From Endomychus coccineus (taxonomy: Eukaryota; Arthropoda; Insecta; Coleoptera; Endomychidae), in NCBI GenBank assembly GCA_958510875.1, contig OY294070.1:15863631-15927630 (forward strand): a stretch of DNA of 64,000 nucleotides, written 5' to 3'. The position numbers were made by a program, and so were the translations under genes. This document shows positions 1-12,640 of this stretch, piece after piece. Numbering within the stretch: the first letter of the stretch is position 1; the number at the start of each line of letters is the position of its first letter. The notes beneath the pieces were generated by a model. That model was given only the letters and a program-made list of their open reading frames with translations, was not told the origin of the DNA and made no database searches.

Positions 1-913
1 GTCTTACTTTACGTTTGAAATAATTATGTCACTGTCACACTGACATCAACAATAACCTACAAATTTCATACCTATTTATTTCAGTTGTAAAACAATAATG
101 AACTACAAATTATGAAATAATTATGTGAACATTGAACCTTTTCAGAGGTCGTGATAGCCACAATCCGGGTCAAAAACTGTTTTGAAATAGTTAATTTTCC
201 GTAAATCGAATGACGTTCACGTGAGAAGCCCGTAGCACGCGAGTTAGAAAAGTGCAAACTGGTTGTACCTAATACGGTTTTACGACGACTTTTCGCGTGC
301 CGTTTTCGCTCCATGTAGTTAGATCCAGTATCGGACCGTGCCCGACGGCCCTTCTTTTTCCGATAAATGTCCATTAAATAGGAAAATTTAATTAAAACAG
401 TTTGAGCTATTCTCAGATCTCAGCTACGCGCGTCTAACGTGCGACGTACCAACGGGAATTTTCTTGCGACTAAAATATACACGAAGCGGGTAAAAGCTAG
501 CGGCCCATAGCCAAAAACACTTTATTCCAACTGTCGGCGGTCGCACGGGGCAAGAAACGGCCCCAAATTAACAAAACCTAGGTAAAATGTATAAACTCTA
601 ACTTACGCGCAGCGCGCTCCTCGAGGCATATGTCAAAATGATTTCGTTCGTAGCTGATTACATAGGACGTCTGGCGTTCATGCAATTATGTTTTTAGATA
701 ATTCGAACCTTCTAATTCCGATAGGCCACGTGAAAATCCCAGAGTCCAAAGCGCTAAAGACTTCTGAGTGTTACAATATTCGTATAAAATTGCGAAATTT
801 CGCACTTCTAGAAACTTCAAATTAATTATGACATAATTATTTCAAATGTAAATTAAGACACACGTTTTAGACTCCACATCCACCCTTGACCAAGATAATT
901 TTTGATATCCCGG
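1..913. mobile_element. TIR DNA transposon, non-autonomous, copy 1 (left end cut by the window)
   Basis: The block is nearly identical to 40396-41351, so it is a second copy of the same roughly 1-kb element. It starts inside the left terminal inverted repeat and ends at the terminus ATATCCCGG at 913. A 97-codon open frame on the minus strand (81-374) is kept in both copies, but most base differences change the amino acid, which argues against protein selection. No transposase is encoded. Confidence 0.75.
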
Positions 914-989
914 TATAACAAGTCTAACAAATCAGCGCCCAAATATTCTTCGACTGAATTATAGGTGTAAGAGACTAAAAAAACTCTTT

Positions 990-2290
990 AATTTACCTTT
1001 AAACTGAGCTATGGAAAGAGCCCTGAGCGAGATTGATACCTAATGAATTGGAGCGTGACTTAGTAAGTCTGTACCGTTGAGGCATAATAAGCCCCCCAGA
1101 TCGAGTGGGATAGTTATGGAAGTCAGAATTCACAGGCAAGTTACGTACGTTTTTATGAATCACCAATAGCGAGTGAAAAATGTATAGATTGGGCAGCGTC
1201 ATTATCCCAAGCTGAATAAAATAGTGGTCTTACTGCTCTTTTCTGACAACGAAATATAATAATGGAGTCTGAGGAATTTCCCCAGAGCAGAACACCATAA
1301 GTGATGTGAGTGTGGAATAATGAAAAATATACGGTCTTTAAAACACACCTATTGACAATCAACGTGAGCTTCCTAAGAACAAATAGAGAAGTTGACAACG
1401 TCTTTCTCAATGAATCTATATAAGGAGACCAAGTAAGCGCATCATCTATTATTCTCAGCAACTTAACGCGCTGACCACTTTGTAGTCACGATTGAATGAC
1501 AACCCTAGTTTTTGCGTTTTATCGTGGTTCATGCTCATTTTATGGGATGTAAACCAATTTTCCGCCCTAGATTCAACATCCATTATCGACCGCAGAAGGT
1601 CATCAAGTGTCCCGTTTGCCGTTATAAGTGGCTTCGTCAGCAAAGATCATTAGTGTACAACAAAAAGCAATGGTCCCAACACAGAGCCCTGGGTAACCCC
1701 ATGAACAAGAAGTAGGAATTCAGAGATACCCCCATCCGTATACACACACTGAGACAATACAACTCCAACTTATCTAACAGGACCTCGTGAGAGACAAACG
1801 CTTTACTAAGATGATTACGTGAGTGCATTGAGTAACCCCCCCCCCCCCTCTCAAGGACCTCAACAATATCCCCAACAATCTCAGTAACAGGCTGAGTGGT
1901 AGAATAGCCAAACTGAGGAAACTGACTCGGTTGTAGGATTGAAACAGATCCAAGATAGTCAGTAAGCCGTATCCTGATAAGGACTTCAAGTATCTTTCCA
2001 AAAATAGGCACTATACTTCTTGGTCTATAGTTATCAACCAGGGAGGTATCCCCCTTCATGAAAACTGGTAAAACCTTAGACAGTTCGAAAGCATCGGGAA
2101 ATACACCCAGCAGAAAGCAGGCATTGTAAAAACAATGATAAAAAATCAAGAATAATATCTACAATATTCTTAACAACCAACGCATCAATCTCGTATACAT
2201 ATGTTCATGTAGAGTTCTTTAGACCATAAACTATTGATTGAACCTCAGAAGGATCAATAGGATGAAGAAAGAAGGAGCTTGAACAACTTA
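990..2290 (-). mobile_element. LINE reverse transcriptase fragment (CR1/Jockey-like)
   Basis: Minus-strand frames give consecutive parts of a non-LTR polymerase. About 2149-1637 carries the finger motifs (KGDTSLVDNYRP followed by SIVPIFGKILE, and a TTQPVTEIV block). About 1640-1455 reads as the thumb entry and 1461-1153 as the C-terminal part (LLWGNSSDS, QKRAV). Frames are broken between blocks and a C12-13 run lies near 1840. No intact ORF remains. The clade is a guess. Confidence 0.75.
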
Positions 2291-2394
2291 ACGTGTATGT
2301 ATATGGTACGACTGTACGAAGCTCGCACTGATCGAGACGAGCTGCTCCGAAATCGGACGAATACGTAAGCAGCTGTTTGTGAGAAAGTATATAG

Positions 2395-2815
2395 GTGTAT
2401 AGGTATCTATCATATCTTTATAATGCCACACTCACCGCATGTGCGCGCCCCGTAAGTATACATGTAGGTATATATACTGTTCCAAAAGGTGGAGTAGCTA
2501 TTTACCAAAATAATAATAATGTTACTAATATTATGACTCCGAATATTGAAATAAATATTACAAACGTTAGCGATGTTAATGTTAGGCGCTCATTTGTTGG
2601 AGATATTTGTGCGTGCTTTTGCAAACTTAGAAATGACCTACACATAGTCATGGTAGCAATTTACATTTCTCCGAATCCAAAATTGGACGAGGTAGAGCAT
2701 TTTATTCATCGCACTTTACTGGAGTACACTGAAGAAGGGTCGAAAATATTTGGTACAAATGGTAATAAATTTCCACTTATCTTGGCTGGCGATTTCTTTC
2801 GGAAAAATTGAAGTT
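2395..2815 (+). mobile_element. EEP endonuclease-like fragment, probably of a Helentron-type element
   Basis: The frame reads GGVAIYQN, then GDICACF, VAIYISPNPKLDE and finally PLILAGDF, the last being the usual active-site strand of an exonuclease-endonuclease-phosphatase fold (GDFN). This layout resembles the endonuclease module I remember from PIF1-helicase (Helitron/Helentron) polyproteins of insects rather than a LINE endonuclease. The frame ends just after GDF, so only the N-terminal part of the domain survives. Confidence 0.5.
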
Positions 2816-2829
2816 TAGCTTTTCCTACT

Positions 2830-3780
2830 AGGTATGCATTGTACTATTTTTCGGGAAGCAATTAATCATTATTACGCAATACGCAATTTATTGCAAACGT
2901 TAAATACAGAAAAAAATCATGCCAATCTTTACCTGGGAGGAAAAGAAGTTTCGATAATCTATTGGCTGATAGTCGATCTTCTATAACGATTATGCAATTT
3001 TATCGCTTATGGATTTCAAGTGATAGAAATTTATAAAAGAAGCAGACAGTTTCACTATCGCTTAATAGAGGACGGCATCAAAATTACACAATGGTTATCG
3101 AGTTAAAATAAAATCATCGAGTCTATTCACGAAATAATTTATACGATTTGAATAGATTCATTTTTTTGGATACATCGACACCTTTGAATCGATTTAAAAT
3201 CGTCGATATAAACAAAAGTTGGTGAGTTCTCCCATTGTTTTAATCAACGGTTCTCCTAACAACTTTGTTTACATCCTTTAATATAATCTGAGTTTCATTT
3301 GATGAATATTTGTAATATTTTTCTCCATTCATGGATGAATATATTTATTGCCACATTTTATGAATATTGTCATCGCAACTTTCGGTTCATAATCATGTTT
3401 TTTTAAAGAAGTCTGCTGGACTATCATCAGTTATTGTTGGTCTAGTAGTACTAATGGCATATTTTCCAAGAATCTGCACCCAATTTATATCAGGGTCAAA
3501 TCAAATTAATAATCTGGATACACAAAATAATTCCCAAGTGGACACGTGTCATTATATTTGAATAAACTCATTGATAAGATTTTGCTTAATCAAGTGTATT
3601 ATAGATAAATATTCTCGAAAAGTGTATTATTCATCTTAGATTAAAATGCCGATCCGACTTCCTAGTATGATTAAATTTACTGGGTATTAAATAGTTCAAG
3701 AGCATTGTAGTTAGAAGTGTTTGTTTCAGCCAGGTATAAAAGGTATCACTAGCATAATAGATATACAGGAAGTAACCGAA
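2830..3780. other. AT-rich region with one exon-like stretch
   Basis: No transposon protein is readable. At 3403-3561 (+) an acceptor-like TTTTTTTAAAG is followed by about 50 codons containing a hydrophobic run (SSVIVGLVVLMAYF) and a stop. AATAAA lies within a few bases of the stop. It could be the last exon of an unidentified gene or chance; no partner exon was found. Confidence 0.25.
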
Positions 3781-5600
3781 ATACTTATTAATGCCGAAAC
3801 TGTTCAATATTTAACATATATAATAAAATAAGAAGTAAATCACTTTCGAAAAGCTCAGGTACAGGGACGTCACAAACATATCTAGCATAACTAGTGGGCA
3901 TCACATCCAACTGTCCGGAAGAAAAGGAAATGATATCCATAAGAAGCGCCAGTCGACAAAAGAGTGTGTGATGCGAAAGCACCAAGGAGCTCCTGATATT
4001 CCTCGAGATGTGCTCTATTAGGCGAGATAAATCCTGCTCACAATTGAGGAAACAACCAAGTGCATCTGCAAGTTCACCTCTGACAACATAAAATTTGCGG
4101 CAGGTTAAGACCCTGTGGAAAGGGTCGTCGAAGACAAAACACTCAGCAAACTGACCATCCCGAGACTTACCGATCCTGAAGAGATGGCTTCCAAAATTGC
4201 CATATCCACTCAAGAGGTGGAACTCCGCTTGGTTTTTGCGGTGCAGCTATTGGAAGCCATTCCTCGATGATAGGGATGGAACCTGCCCTTCACGAAGTTA
4301 TCCCAGAGAATTTGCCAGTGTGTAAGAGTGACAGCCCGGAGTTGACGAGTGAAGTCCGACCACAACCGAAACTCAGACAGAAACAGAAAGTTCCCAATAT
4401 GTGTGCACGTCCCAAACCTCTTGGTCGATGCCATAGAGAGGAGAAAATGGAATGGGGGTTCTTAGCCAGGACACACGCCGTCTCGTTTGGGACCGTGCGG
4501 TACAGTTTACAGTTTGCTTGGGCAGAGTCAAGCATCTGAACATACCAATATTCCATAGGTTGCGAGAGGAACCACGGCTTGGTGGTAGATGATCCTCAGG
4601 TAATTTTAGATGATGCCATATGTAAGTCTAATGTGGCGTCTCAGAGCCTGGAATACGGATTTGACCTCAGCAGATATATATATGCCATATGCTGTCCGAA
4701 GCTTAGTTTTTGGCCTATAGCGATGCCGAGATGCTTTAACTCCTTTACCCTACGGATGTTTCCACCCTCGAACTTAAAGAGGGGATTTCTGGCGTGATAT
4801 ACTCCAAAGAGGACGTATCTCGTCTTCTTGACCAAAATAGAAAGCTTGTTGTCAGAGATCCACGCCGAGAGCAAACATAAGCATTCACCTCCAAGCCGTT
4901 CGATCTAGAGTCGAGAATCAGCGAATATCATTGCAACAATGTCATCCGCACACCCATCAGTTGGTTCATATTCCAAGAACGTGTCTAGGACAACGTTCCA
5001 AACATTTGGTCCTATTACTGAGCCTTGGGGACACCTCTTGGAGAGCAACTTCATACCTAGATGATGGAGTGAGCCATATTCCACTGAGCGATCAGAAAGG
5101 TAGTCTTTAATGAGAGTAAGGACCTTCTGGGGTATCCCTTTAAGATCTACAGTCTGTCCGGAAACCAAACTTACACTGACATAGAAGACTGTGCTCAAGG
5201 ATATGCTTATATATTGTCGCAAGGATTACACGCTCCAAGAGTTTGTTCAACTCTGGCAAAAGCGTAATGAGACTCAAGGAATTGAGTTCTGAAGGATCTT
5301 TATCAGGGGCCTTCAGGATTGTTCTGAGGATTCCATGTTTCCAGCTCGTCGGGAATATCCTAAGCTTAAGCAGTCATTGTGTAGGTCGAGTAGGAAATAC
5401 CCGATGGCAGGACAGATGACTTTGATGATTGAGCCAGTTATATGGTCCACCCCTGAGGCTTTTCCATTGGTGAGTTCCCGGATAAACTTTCGAACATGGA
5501 ATCGACCTCCATGTTGCCAGCTGCCGTCAAAGCCCTTTCACGGAGTAGGATGTGCGTTGGAGTGTCCTCAGCAGCATCATCAGAAGGCATGAGACGGTGG
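3780..5600 (-). mobile_element. R1-like LINE, 3' half, decayed
   Basis: Read on the minus strand from 5222, the frames give RT palm remnants (CPQGSVIGPNVWN; the YADD box degraded to CADD). The thumb region follows (4874-4641, NKLSILVKKTRYVLF and LKHLGIAIGQKLSF), then a linker and a C-terminal block (4213-3788, SGYGNFGSHLFRIGKS, CF.FDDPFHRVLTC). That block is typical of the zinc-knuckle tail of R1-group elements. Several frame breaks show it is dead. A related 200-bp piece is at 49925-50125. Confidence 0.7.
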
Positions 5601-5819
5601 AGTACCAGACAAAGGACCAGTCAAACACGGTTTCTAGAGGCGATTCGACTACTATGTAAGTGAAATCGGTCGGCAAGGTGGTGGTAACTGATTTTTGTCA
5701 TTCTCGTTAATTCATCCACATTGACTACATGGAAAAAAATCAAACAGTAAATGGAGTAAATGGTCGTTATTGGACCGGTTGAGTGATCAAGAATAAACGA
5801 CCACATTTGGTCAAAATGG

Positions 5820-6032
5820 GATTACTTTTCCATGAAGACAATGTACTGGTGGTGCCCGTCTGTGTAGTTCCGATGACGAAAATCACAGGATTCCGCTTCG
5901 AATTGTTGCCGCAACCACCGTTTTCACCAGATTTGTCCACCTGTTCCCAACCGTGAAGAAGTGGCTCGCCGGAAAAAGATTGACGTCAAACGAAGAGGTC
6001 ATCGTCGAAACAGATGCCTATTTTGACGTAAG
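5820..6032 (+). mobile_element. mariner transposase 3' fragment
   Basis: The frame passes through LLPQPPFSPDLSTCSQP and KKWLAGKRLTSNEEVI, then ETDAYFD. These match the conserved mariner region around the third catalytic aspartate (PHPPYSPDLAPSD) and the following KKWL.GKRF.SNEEVIAE block. Only the C-terminal third survives, with a frame disturbance at the catalytic D. Confidence 0.7.
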
Positions 6033-6059
6033 AAATTAGATATAAATGAATATATGAAT

Positions 6060-6985
6060 ACATTCTTTTATCTTATTGGCTTTACCAGATAACAATGATA
6101 AGTGTATATTCATTAGCCTTAAAATCGCATACTTTTCCGGATCTGTGGAAAGTTTCAAAATTAGTACCGGTTTTTAAAAAAGGTAATAGTCATGAGACTT
6201 CTGCAAAATATTTGAATATATCTTATGTGATGCTACTTTCAATCATGTAAAACTGCAGATATCCCCAAAGCAGCATGAATTCATGCCTGGCAGATCAACT
6301 GTTACTAACTTGGGTTGCTACAGTCGATACTTGGCTGATGTTATTGATGAGGGTGGTCAGGTTGATTGTATCTACCTCGATTTTGCTAAGGCATTTGATA
6401 AATGAATCACAATACTTTATTGAATAAAATGTCTATCTTTGGATTTCCAAATCATTTGATTGAATTCAAGAATTCATGTCGCTTCAGGTATACCTCAAGG
6501 GTCATTACTTGGACCACTCCTATTCAATTTATTTATCAATGACATGTCTTCTTTATTTGTCTGTTATTTTCTTCTTTACGCAAACGATTTAAAACTTAAC
6601 TCGGCAGCAGAGCATATTTGTGTTGTATCTCACTGCAGTATGACTTGGATGCACTCAGTACTTGGTGTGTAATAAATCATCTGGAGCTTAGTATTAATAA
6701 GTGCACTGTAATGACTTTCACCAAGTAAATTACGCCTATTATTCACAATTACAAACTTGTTGACACAGCTCTTACTAGTTTCTATTGTTTCAGAGACTTG
6801 GGAGTTTTGTTTGACGTGAAATTGTTACTTGCGCCTCACATTGAATCAATTGTTTCTAGCGCTTACAGAATGCTGGGCTTTATCATCCGGAATTGTCACA
6901 TATTTAACAATACTGATTCGATAACAACATTATACAATTTATTTGTTCGTTCTAAGCTCGAATATATGGTGTTATCATAAAGTAA
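6060..6985 (+). mobile_element. LINE reverse transcriptase fragment (Jockey/CR1-like)
   Basis: Motifs appear in order: KLVPVFKKGNS, KQHEFMPGRSTVTNL, YLDFAKAFDK, GIPQGSLLGPLLFNLFIND, then LLYANDLKL (YADD changed to YAND) and RDLGVLFDVKL with the thumb. Frames shift several times and the catalytic box is mutated, so the copy is dead. It follows directly on the mariner piece at 5820-6032. Confidence 0.75.
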
Positions 6986-7204
6986 GGGATCTATTTTAAA
7001 TTGTTATATAGTTTTAAGAAATTATACTAGTAGCAAAAAATAAACAGAATCTAGTTGCTTCAATAATTGAATTAGTGTATCTATGGAAAACAAAAGAATT
7101 ATCAACTATTGATACAAGTGTCAAACGAAATAATCGTAATTTACATAATTGTTCTCAAAATAAAACTCGCGTAACGTAAATTGTAACAATTTGAACATTG
7201 GTCT

Positions 7205-7460
7205 GCAAACAAGAATTGGTTAAAAGACCCTCCGAGATCAGGAAGATCTGGGATTAGTGATGTTCAAGTTGCAGAAGTTCTTCTGGAAAATCAAAACGTA
7301 GCCAATACTAATCCGCTAGCAATCAGTAGTGTGAATATATCAAAACGAATATAAATGCCATACACCACGGTTTGGAAAATTTTACGGAAAATTCTAACAA
7401 TGTACCATTATAAACTGCAACTGCTGTTCGAATTGAAGGACGTACATTTTGCTGTCAGGT
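7205..7460 (+). mobile_element. Helix-turn-helix N-terminus of a Tc1/mariner-superfamily-type transposase
   Basis: The translation contains PPRSGRSGISDVQVAEVLLE and TTVWKILRKILTMYHYKLQ. This is the paired HTH pattern seen in many insect transposase-like proteins (GRP linker, then TV..IL.K.L...PYK.Q). One stop interrupts it and no catalytic domain follows. Confidence 0.5.
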
Positions 7461-7498
7461 ACAATTTTTCATTACACGTATTTTATGGACATAGTGTA

Positions 7499-7523
7499 AT
7501 TAAATAAATAAATAAATAAATAA
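7499..7523. repeat. (TAAA)n microsatellite
   Basis: Six tandem AAAT/TAAA units sit at the junction between the transposase fragment and the inverted-repeat element that follows. Confidence 0.9.
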
Positions 7524-7529
7524 GATCCC

Positions 7530-7820
7530 TCTACTCTAGATCCATCAGTAACGCTACAAACTAATAGTTCTAGACAGCCGTTTTGGTTTTCTGATAGACC
7601 TTATCAGTGGAAGGAGAATGTTTGCAACGTTACTGAACGATCTCTGTTGAAGGTATACATTCGTAGATGGAGATATTTTGGTCGTTTACCATGCTGTTGA
7701 TCGGTTATGTCTACAGTAACGTTGCAAACTTGCTCGTTCTATTGATGAACTCTATGAGGAGAGTGAAACAGCTGTCTAGAACTATTAGTTTGTGGTGTTA
7801 CTAATAGATCTAGACTAGAG
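7530..7820. mobile_element. MITE with about 45-bp imperfect inverted termini
   Basis: Left arm at about 7531-7577 (TACAAACTAATAGTTCTAGA within it) is matched by the reverse complement at about 7770-7818 (TCTAGAACTATTAGTTTGT). The interior of about 190 bp has no coding frame. No clear target duplication was seen. Confidence 0.6.
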
Positions 7821-7829
7821 AGACCTTAT

Positions 7830-9590
7830 CAATACCCTTTTCACCTTCCCAAATTTCACTTTTTGGACTTCTTGAAAAAGTTGCAGAAACGGTCGAAGTG
7901 TATCGACCTAAAAGGAGACTGTGTTGAAGAATCAACCTAAAATGATTTTTTTGTGAGGAATTATTGACCAACCCTGGTAGAATTAAATGTAAAACACTAC
8001 TTATATAGTTAAGCATAAGAGAATGTCGTGTGTTGGACTACAGTTATGTTTTTTCTTTCGAAATCGCAAACGGTTTTAAAGTAAATGCAACATATTGACC
8101 ATAATATGTGTACACAAGAACTGTTCCTCAGCAAATTGGATTTGATGATCACGGCGATGGACTTAATCATTATCGTGTTGTTGTCTAACAACATATGATT
8201 TTTTCCACTACAAAACACGAGCGGACAAGATAAAAACGACAAACAACATTAATTATTATAGTTTAGTCTAATCTCACCGAGTTTATTAAATCCAGTCGCA
8301 GGGTCACTAATTTCCATATTTCCAACGGCAGATGCACTAGTATACTGATGAACGTTCAGTGTCGCAACGAAAATCCGACAGACATTACGGCGCGGGAAAG
8401 TGTACATGTAATTAGAACTGGTGATGAATACATTGTGCACTTAAGTTGTAAAACGTCAGTTGTGAAAGTAGATCGGAAAAATGTATAAGCAGCCGTAGAG
8501 ATAAGATACAATTTGATCTTGATTACGTCCCAAGCACGAATAGGAAGGATTTTATTGTTCAGTGTGGTGCATTGACTGAATTCGTAGTGATCACTGACCC
8601 CAAAAAGTGAACATAAAAAGATGTGCAATGTATCGAAATTACGATAACTAACTTTTAGCCATTCTTGCGTAGCATTACTTTGAATTTTACTGTGCAGAAT
8701 CCATGTCTTCGTCTACTATCTGAAGCAGAAATTATAATACAGAAAATTCTCAAAACAAAAATCTGGTCATATGCTACACAATTTTGGTTTAAAAAATTAC
8801 ATCGATGGAGGATATTACGTTCACGTATTTTTGTCTCTTAATACTGTTTCTCATAATAGTCCAGTAGTACTATTTTCAAAATATCAAGACATGATTAAAG
8901 TTTCAATAAAAAACTCCAACGTTATCTCAGTTTTGTTAGGTTTTTTTATGTAAAGAAGAGAAATGTTTCCAAACCCTAATCGTAAAAATGAACATTTTTC
9001 AGTTCATTTTGAGAGACTGCAGAAGCTTCTGAAGTCAAAAAATAAAAATGCCGTTTGCGCGCCACCTATAGAAGATATCAGATTGAAAATATTTGGATAT
9101 ATTCTAGAACTAAAATGTAGTTCTTGGCGTGCTGTAGAAGTAATTTTGGTCTATAATTTTTCCCAAAAAAAATTCGTGAAAAAATGTTTTCTTTTGCTTA
9201 TATCACATGACTGGTGAGGGTGGGGAGTTTTTATTCGGATACGATTTCGTGTTTTAGTGTTGTCTACCACCACCAAAAATTTCAAGTCTATATCTTCAAC
9301 GATGTCGGTTTGAGACCCTATAATGCGTTTGACTCTAAGACGGCCGATTTGCATGCTAATAGCGACCTTAGGAAAATTATACAGGAAATTTCCTGCCCAA
9401 AAGCAAGTGCTACTGGACTATAAACCAGATTTCAAAACCAGCGAATTCAAATTATTGAAAAATTTAATAAATCGGCAACATTGCGAAAAAATAGGCGTTC
9501 TAGAGCCGTTGCTTCAAAACAAAAGCATAATATCATCGTTGGAGCGGCAACCCTTGCCTAGAGACCATAACAGAATATGATGAAGCCAGA
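7830..9590. other. Unassigned region
   Basis: There are many short frames, none recognised with confidence. A short + frame at about 8113-8187 reads QIGFDDHGDGLNHYRVVV, which vaguely recalls a family C receptor ligand-binding domain. It has no neighbouring coding sequence and is bounded by stops. The rest looks like unclassified transposon debris grading into the LINE that starts near 9590. Confidence 0.3.
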
Positions 9591-10205
9591 AATACCTGCA
9601 ATCACACAATAAACGCGTTGAAAGAGGCAAATAACGCCAACATAAGATCAAAGCTTATCAAATGTCCGAATGGCTCCCGTTCGTTTTGAACTTTCGCCTA
9701 AGCATTGGTAGAAATTTCACTCCCAGTTTATTCCCTCCAAAGATTGTGGCACACTGGCTACTATATCACGAGAAAAAAATTACCTTTTCGCTGGAATGTT
9801 TGCAGAAACGCAAGCTGGGCGCACTGCCGGAGATCTTTTTCTCTGGCAAAGTGTTGCAAATTAAGGGGTCAGAGAAGTTTCTGGCGGTATCCTCCTAGAA
9901 TCTAAATTGACCTTTTGAGCGTGTAGAAGTGCTTTCGGTAGCACATGGGAATTACAGTCACATATCCTTCATTTCCGTTTAACGTGGCATGTGTTGGTGT
10001 CGCGAGTGGTATGAGGTCGGCACCAACGAGGGCTCTTGAAACTCTCGCAGCAATACCATCTCTAAACTTATTTATTAAGGCTGAAGTCATGAGAATGGCG
10101 TATAGGTTGAGGAAGCTAAGCCAATGGACTCTCGTGGAGACACAATCATATGGAGTGAGGCCACTTCCAAGTGCCCCATATAAGAAATCAGGCGCAAGAT
10201 AACAT
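9590..10205 (+). mobile_element. LINE fragment (RNase H-bearing type), RT thumb and linker
   Basis: Readable blocks are RKLGALPEIFFSGKVLQIKG with SEKFLAV (compare [19 protein letters not shown] at 44640) and RALETLAAIPSLNLFIKAEV with MRMAYRL. They match the thumb and the linker before an RNase H domain. Sequence between them is missing and frames differ. Confidence 0.6.
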
Positions 10206-10219
10206 AATTCCAGCTATCT

Positions 10220-12105
10220 GTCTCACTTTCTCCCAAAATCCTCATCCCTGATTGCTATATGTCGCCGGTCAGGAAAGCAACAAGATTCCGTATTTCTTGT
10301 CTGCTGAACGTCAGCAGAGTTTTCACTCGTTGCTGCTGCAGATCTCCCATCAGTCGCTTGGAGTGCGACATACGGGGCAGTTCTCTCCAGTAGGCACGGT
10401 GCTCTATCTCGAGCCATTTTTGGATTACAGATTTCGCTGTGGAATGAGAAATGCCACAGGTTGGCTCTGGTCCATTCAGTGGTTTTTCCGCCCCCGCTTT
10501 AGCGAGTGCGACGGCAGTTTCAGTCCCTTCTCGTTTTCTCAGACTCTCACACGAGTGTTACTCTTTTGGGGTTCATAACTAGTGCCGTTAGTTCTTTAAC
10601 ACAGTCAAGTACATATTGTGAGGTGATTGTGTATGACTCCAGTGCCTTAAGCACTGATTGAGATTTGACTATTCTCATAGGCTCTCTCCCTCATAATTCG
10701 AGCACATGTTGTAATTGCAACTATTTTTGCTTGGAATTCTGTCGCAAACGTCTCGAGGTTCAAAGAAATTCTTTCCCCTTGGTCCGTTTTCTCGACTATT
10801 CCAGCACCCGTACTTTTTTCCATCTTGGTGCCTTCGGTAAACCATATGGAATCCCCTGGTATCATATGAGGACTGCTTCCAGCGTTCTCCCTCCCATTCA
10901 AGGTTTGAATCATGAAAGGCACGGAAGTGCTGTGAACCTTGATCCTATCGGATCTCATCCCCAATGGCCCAGATGATCCAAGTAGTCCGAGGATGCTGCG
11001 GCTTTTTTGGTCATCCTTTCCTTGGTCGATAAGTTCGAAGCGATACGCTCCTCCTATGGCCTATGCCTGAACGGCGAGGTGCAGTGGCTCCAACCCCAAC
11101 AGCTTCTCCATCACAGCCGTTGGGGTGGTCGACATTGCACCTGTTACTCCTAAGCATGCCAGCCTCTGAACTCTGTTCAGTGAATGCTGGGATGCTTTGC
11201 TTTCTGTTTTTGACCACCACACGATTGCGGCTTATGTTACAATGGGTCTCACTATGGTTGGGTATACCCAGTGTACCATCCGTTGAGTGAGTCCCCGGGT
11301 TTTCCCGACTGTACGACGACAGGTCCACAGGGCCCTTTTCGCTTTTTTAGTGGTTTTCTCCAGATGCTTCCCAAAGGTCAGCCTTTTATCTAGGCTTACC
11401 CCAAGGTACTTGAACGTGTCCGTCATCTGTATATTTTTTCCACACAAAACTAAGTCTTGTATGTTTCCAATGTCCTTTCTCTTTGTGGAGGGTACAATGG
11501 TTATTTTCGAAGGATTCACTTTGAGTCCTTCCTTGTTGCACCATTTTTACACGGTGTTCAGTGCGTGCAGCATCAGAGATGCTATTGTGCTCCCGAACTT
11601 ACCTTGTACTATAATGACGATGTCACCCGCATATACGATTACGCAGAATCCTTTGCTCTCAAGGAGTATCAGATGTTCGTCCACCACCAGACTCCACAGC
11701 AGAGGTGACAGTACACCTCCCTGCGGACATCCTCCAGTGACCCGCACTTTCTTTTCAACCTCATTGAGAGTTCCTATGAGTATCCTGCATCGGACCATGT
11801 TGTGGATCCATCTGCACAGCAGATCTTCCATCCCTCGCTCTCGCGCTCGCGTTGCTCGGGCAATTGATTCGAATGAGGTGTTGTCAAAAGCTCCCTCTAT
11901 GTCCAGAAAGCACGCTGGCGCAATTTCTTTGCATTCCAGCCATTTTTCTGCTCTCCGTATTAACTCGTATACTGCCATTTCACAGGATGTCACGGTTTGG
12001 TAAGCATACTGATTGCGATTTCTCATAAGAGTTCCATCTCTAACATGCCTGTCGATCAGTTTCTCTAAGGTTTCCAGGAGAAACGGAGTTTGTTTGTCTG
12101 TCTTT
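10220..12105 (-). mobile_element. LINE ORF2 fragment with RT and RNase H domains
   Basis: Minus-strand order: RT palm at 12026-11547 (FLDIEGAFDN, TGGCPQGGVLSPLLW, then VIVYAGDIVIIVQGKF, where YADD has become YAGD). The thumb is at 11519-11232 (FKYLGVSLDKRLTFGKH). A linker follows at 11328-11011 (TGAM.TTPT region) and RNase H at 10964-10647 (IWFTEGTK, where the usual first Asp is Glu, and EFQAKIVAI, where the usual QAE Glu is Lys). Mutations in both active sites mean it is dead. The domain order fits LOA/I/R1-group elements. Confidence 0.8.
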
Positions 12106-12114
12106 AGTTAGCGT

Positions 12115-12640
12115 ACTATTAGGAACATTCTGCTTGACCTCAATACCAAAAAGGCTAAGGGGCCAGAAGGAATTCCACCTGTATTTCACAAGGAATGTGC
12201 CGTAGAATAAAAACAAGTTTTCTGCAAGTTTACCCTTTCATACAAACTTGGCGCTGAAAGACAGCTAGAGTCCGACCAATTCCAAAAATGGAAATGTGAA
12301 TCTTCGTAATAATTATAGACTCATTGCACTATTATTCGTGATCTCAAAAGTGATAGAGAATGCAATCAAGATCGAGCACGTCCAGTACCTAGAAAGCTCC
12401 TAAATCGCGACTGACCTGCAAGATGGCGTTCGCCGGCAGGAATCAACAGGAGACGCTTGTCTACGTGACACATGTATGGCAGAAATCTATTAAAAAATTT
12501 GGGGAATTTCTAGCTTTAACTTCCTCAACTTTGTCGCTTATTACAGACTTTCTCTCAGAAATATTACTTCATTCGGTAGTAGTTGTCGGAGTATCCTTCG
12601 ATACAACTCTAGAATATCGTAGAAAGTTCGTTTTACACGT
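12115..12640 (+). mobile_element. LINE family A fragment, RT fingers
   Basis: The frame reads RTIRNILLDLNTKKAKGPEG with IPPVFHKECA, then disrupted finger sequence, then YVTHVWQKSIKKFGE. The family is recognisable because copies at 15353-15845, 27130-29645 and 62590-63175 share the sequence. Stops and shifts are frequent. It ends about 450 bp upstream of the carrier exon. Confidence 0.7.

Noticed and set aside
81..374. 97-codon open frame conserved in both TIR-element copies (also 40530-40823)
   Set aside because: Nearly all differences between the copies change the amino acid, there is no known motif, and the element is otherwise transposase-free. Shared descent explains the frame.
8113..8187. 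Short peptide QIGFDDHGDGLNHYRVVV recalling a family C receptor
   Set aside because: Only about 18 residues, bounded by stops, with no matching exons near; too little to call.
11287..12003. 238-codon plus-strand frame
   Set aside because: It is the shadow of the LINE reverse transcriptase read on the minus strand, whose motifs are clear.
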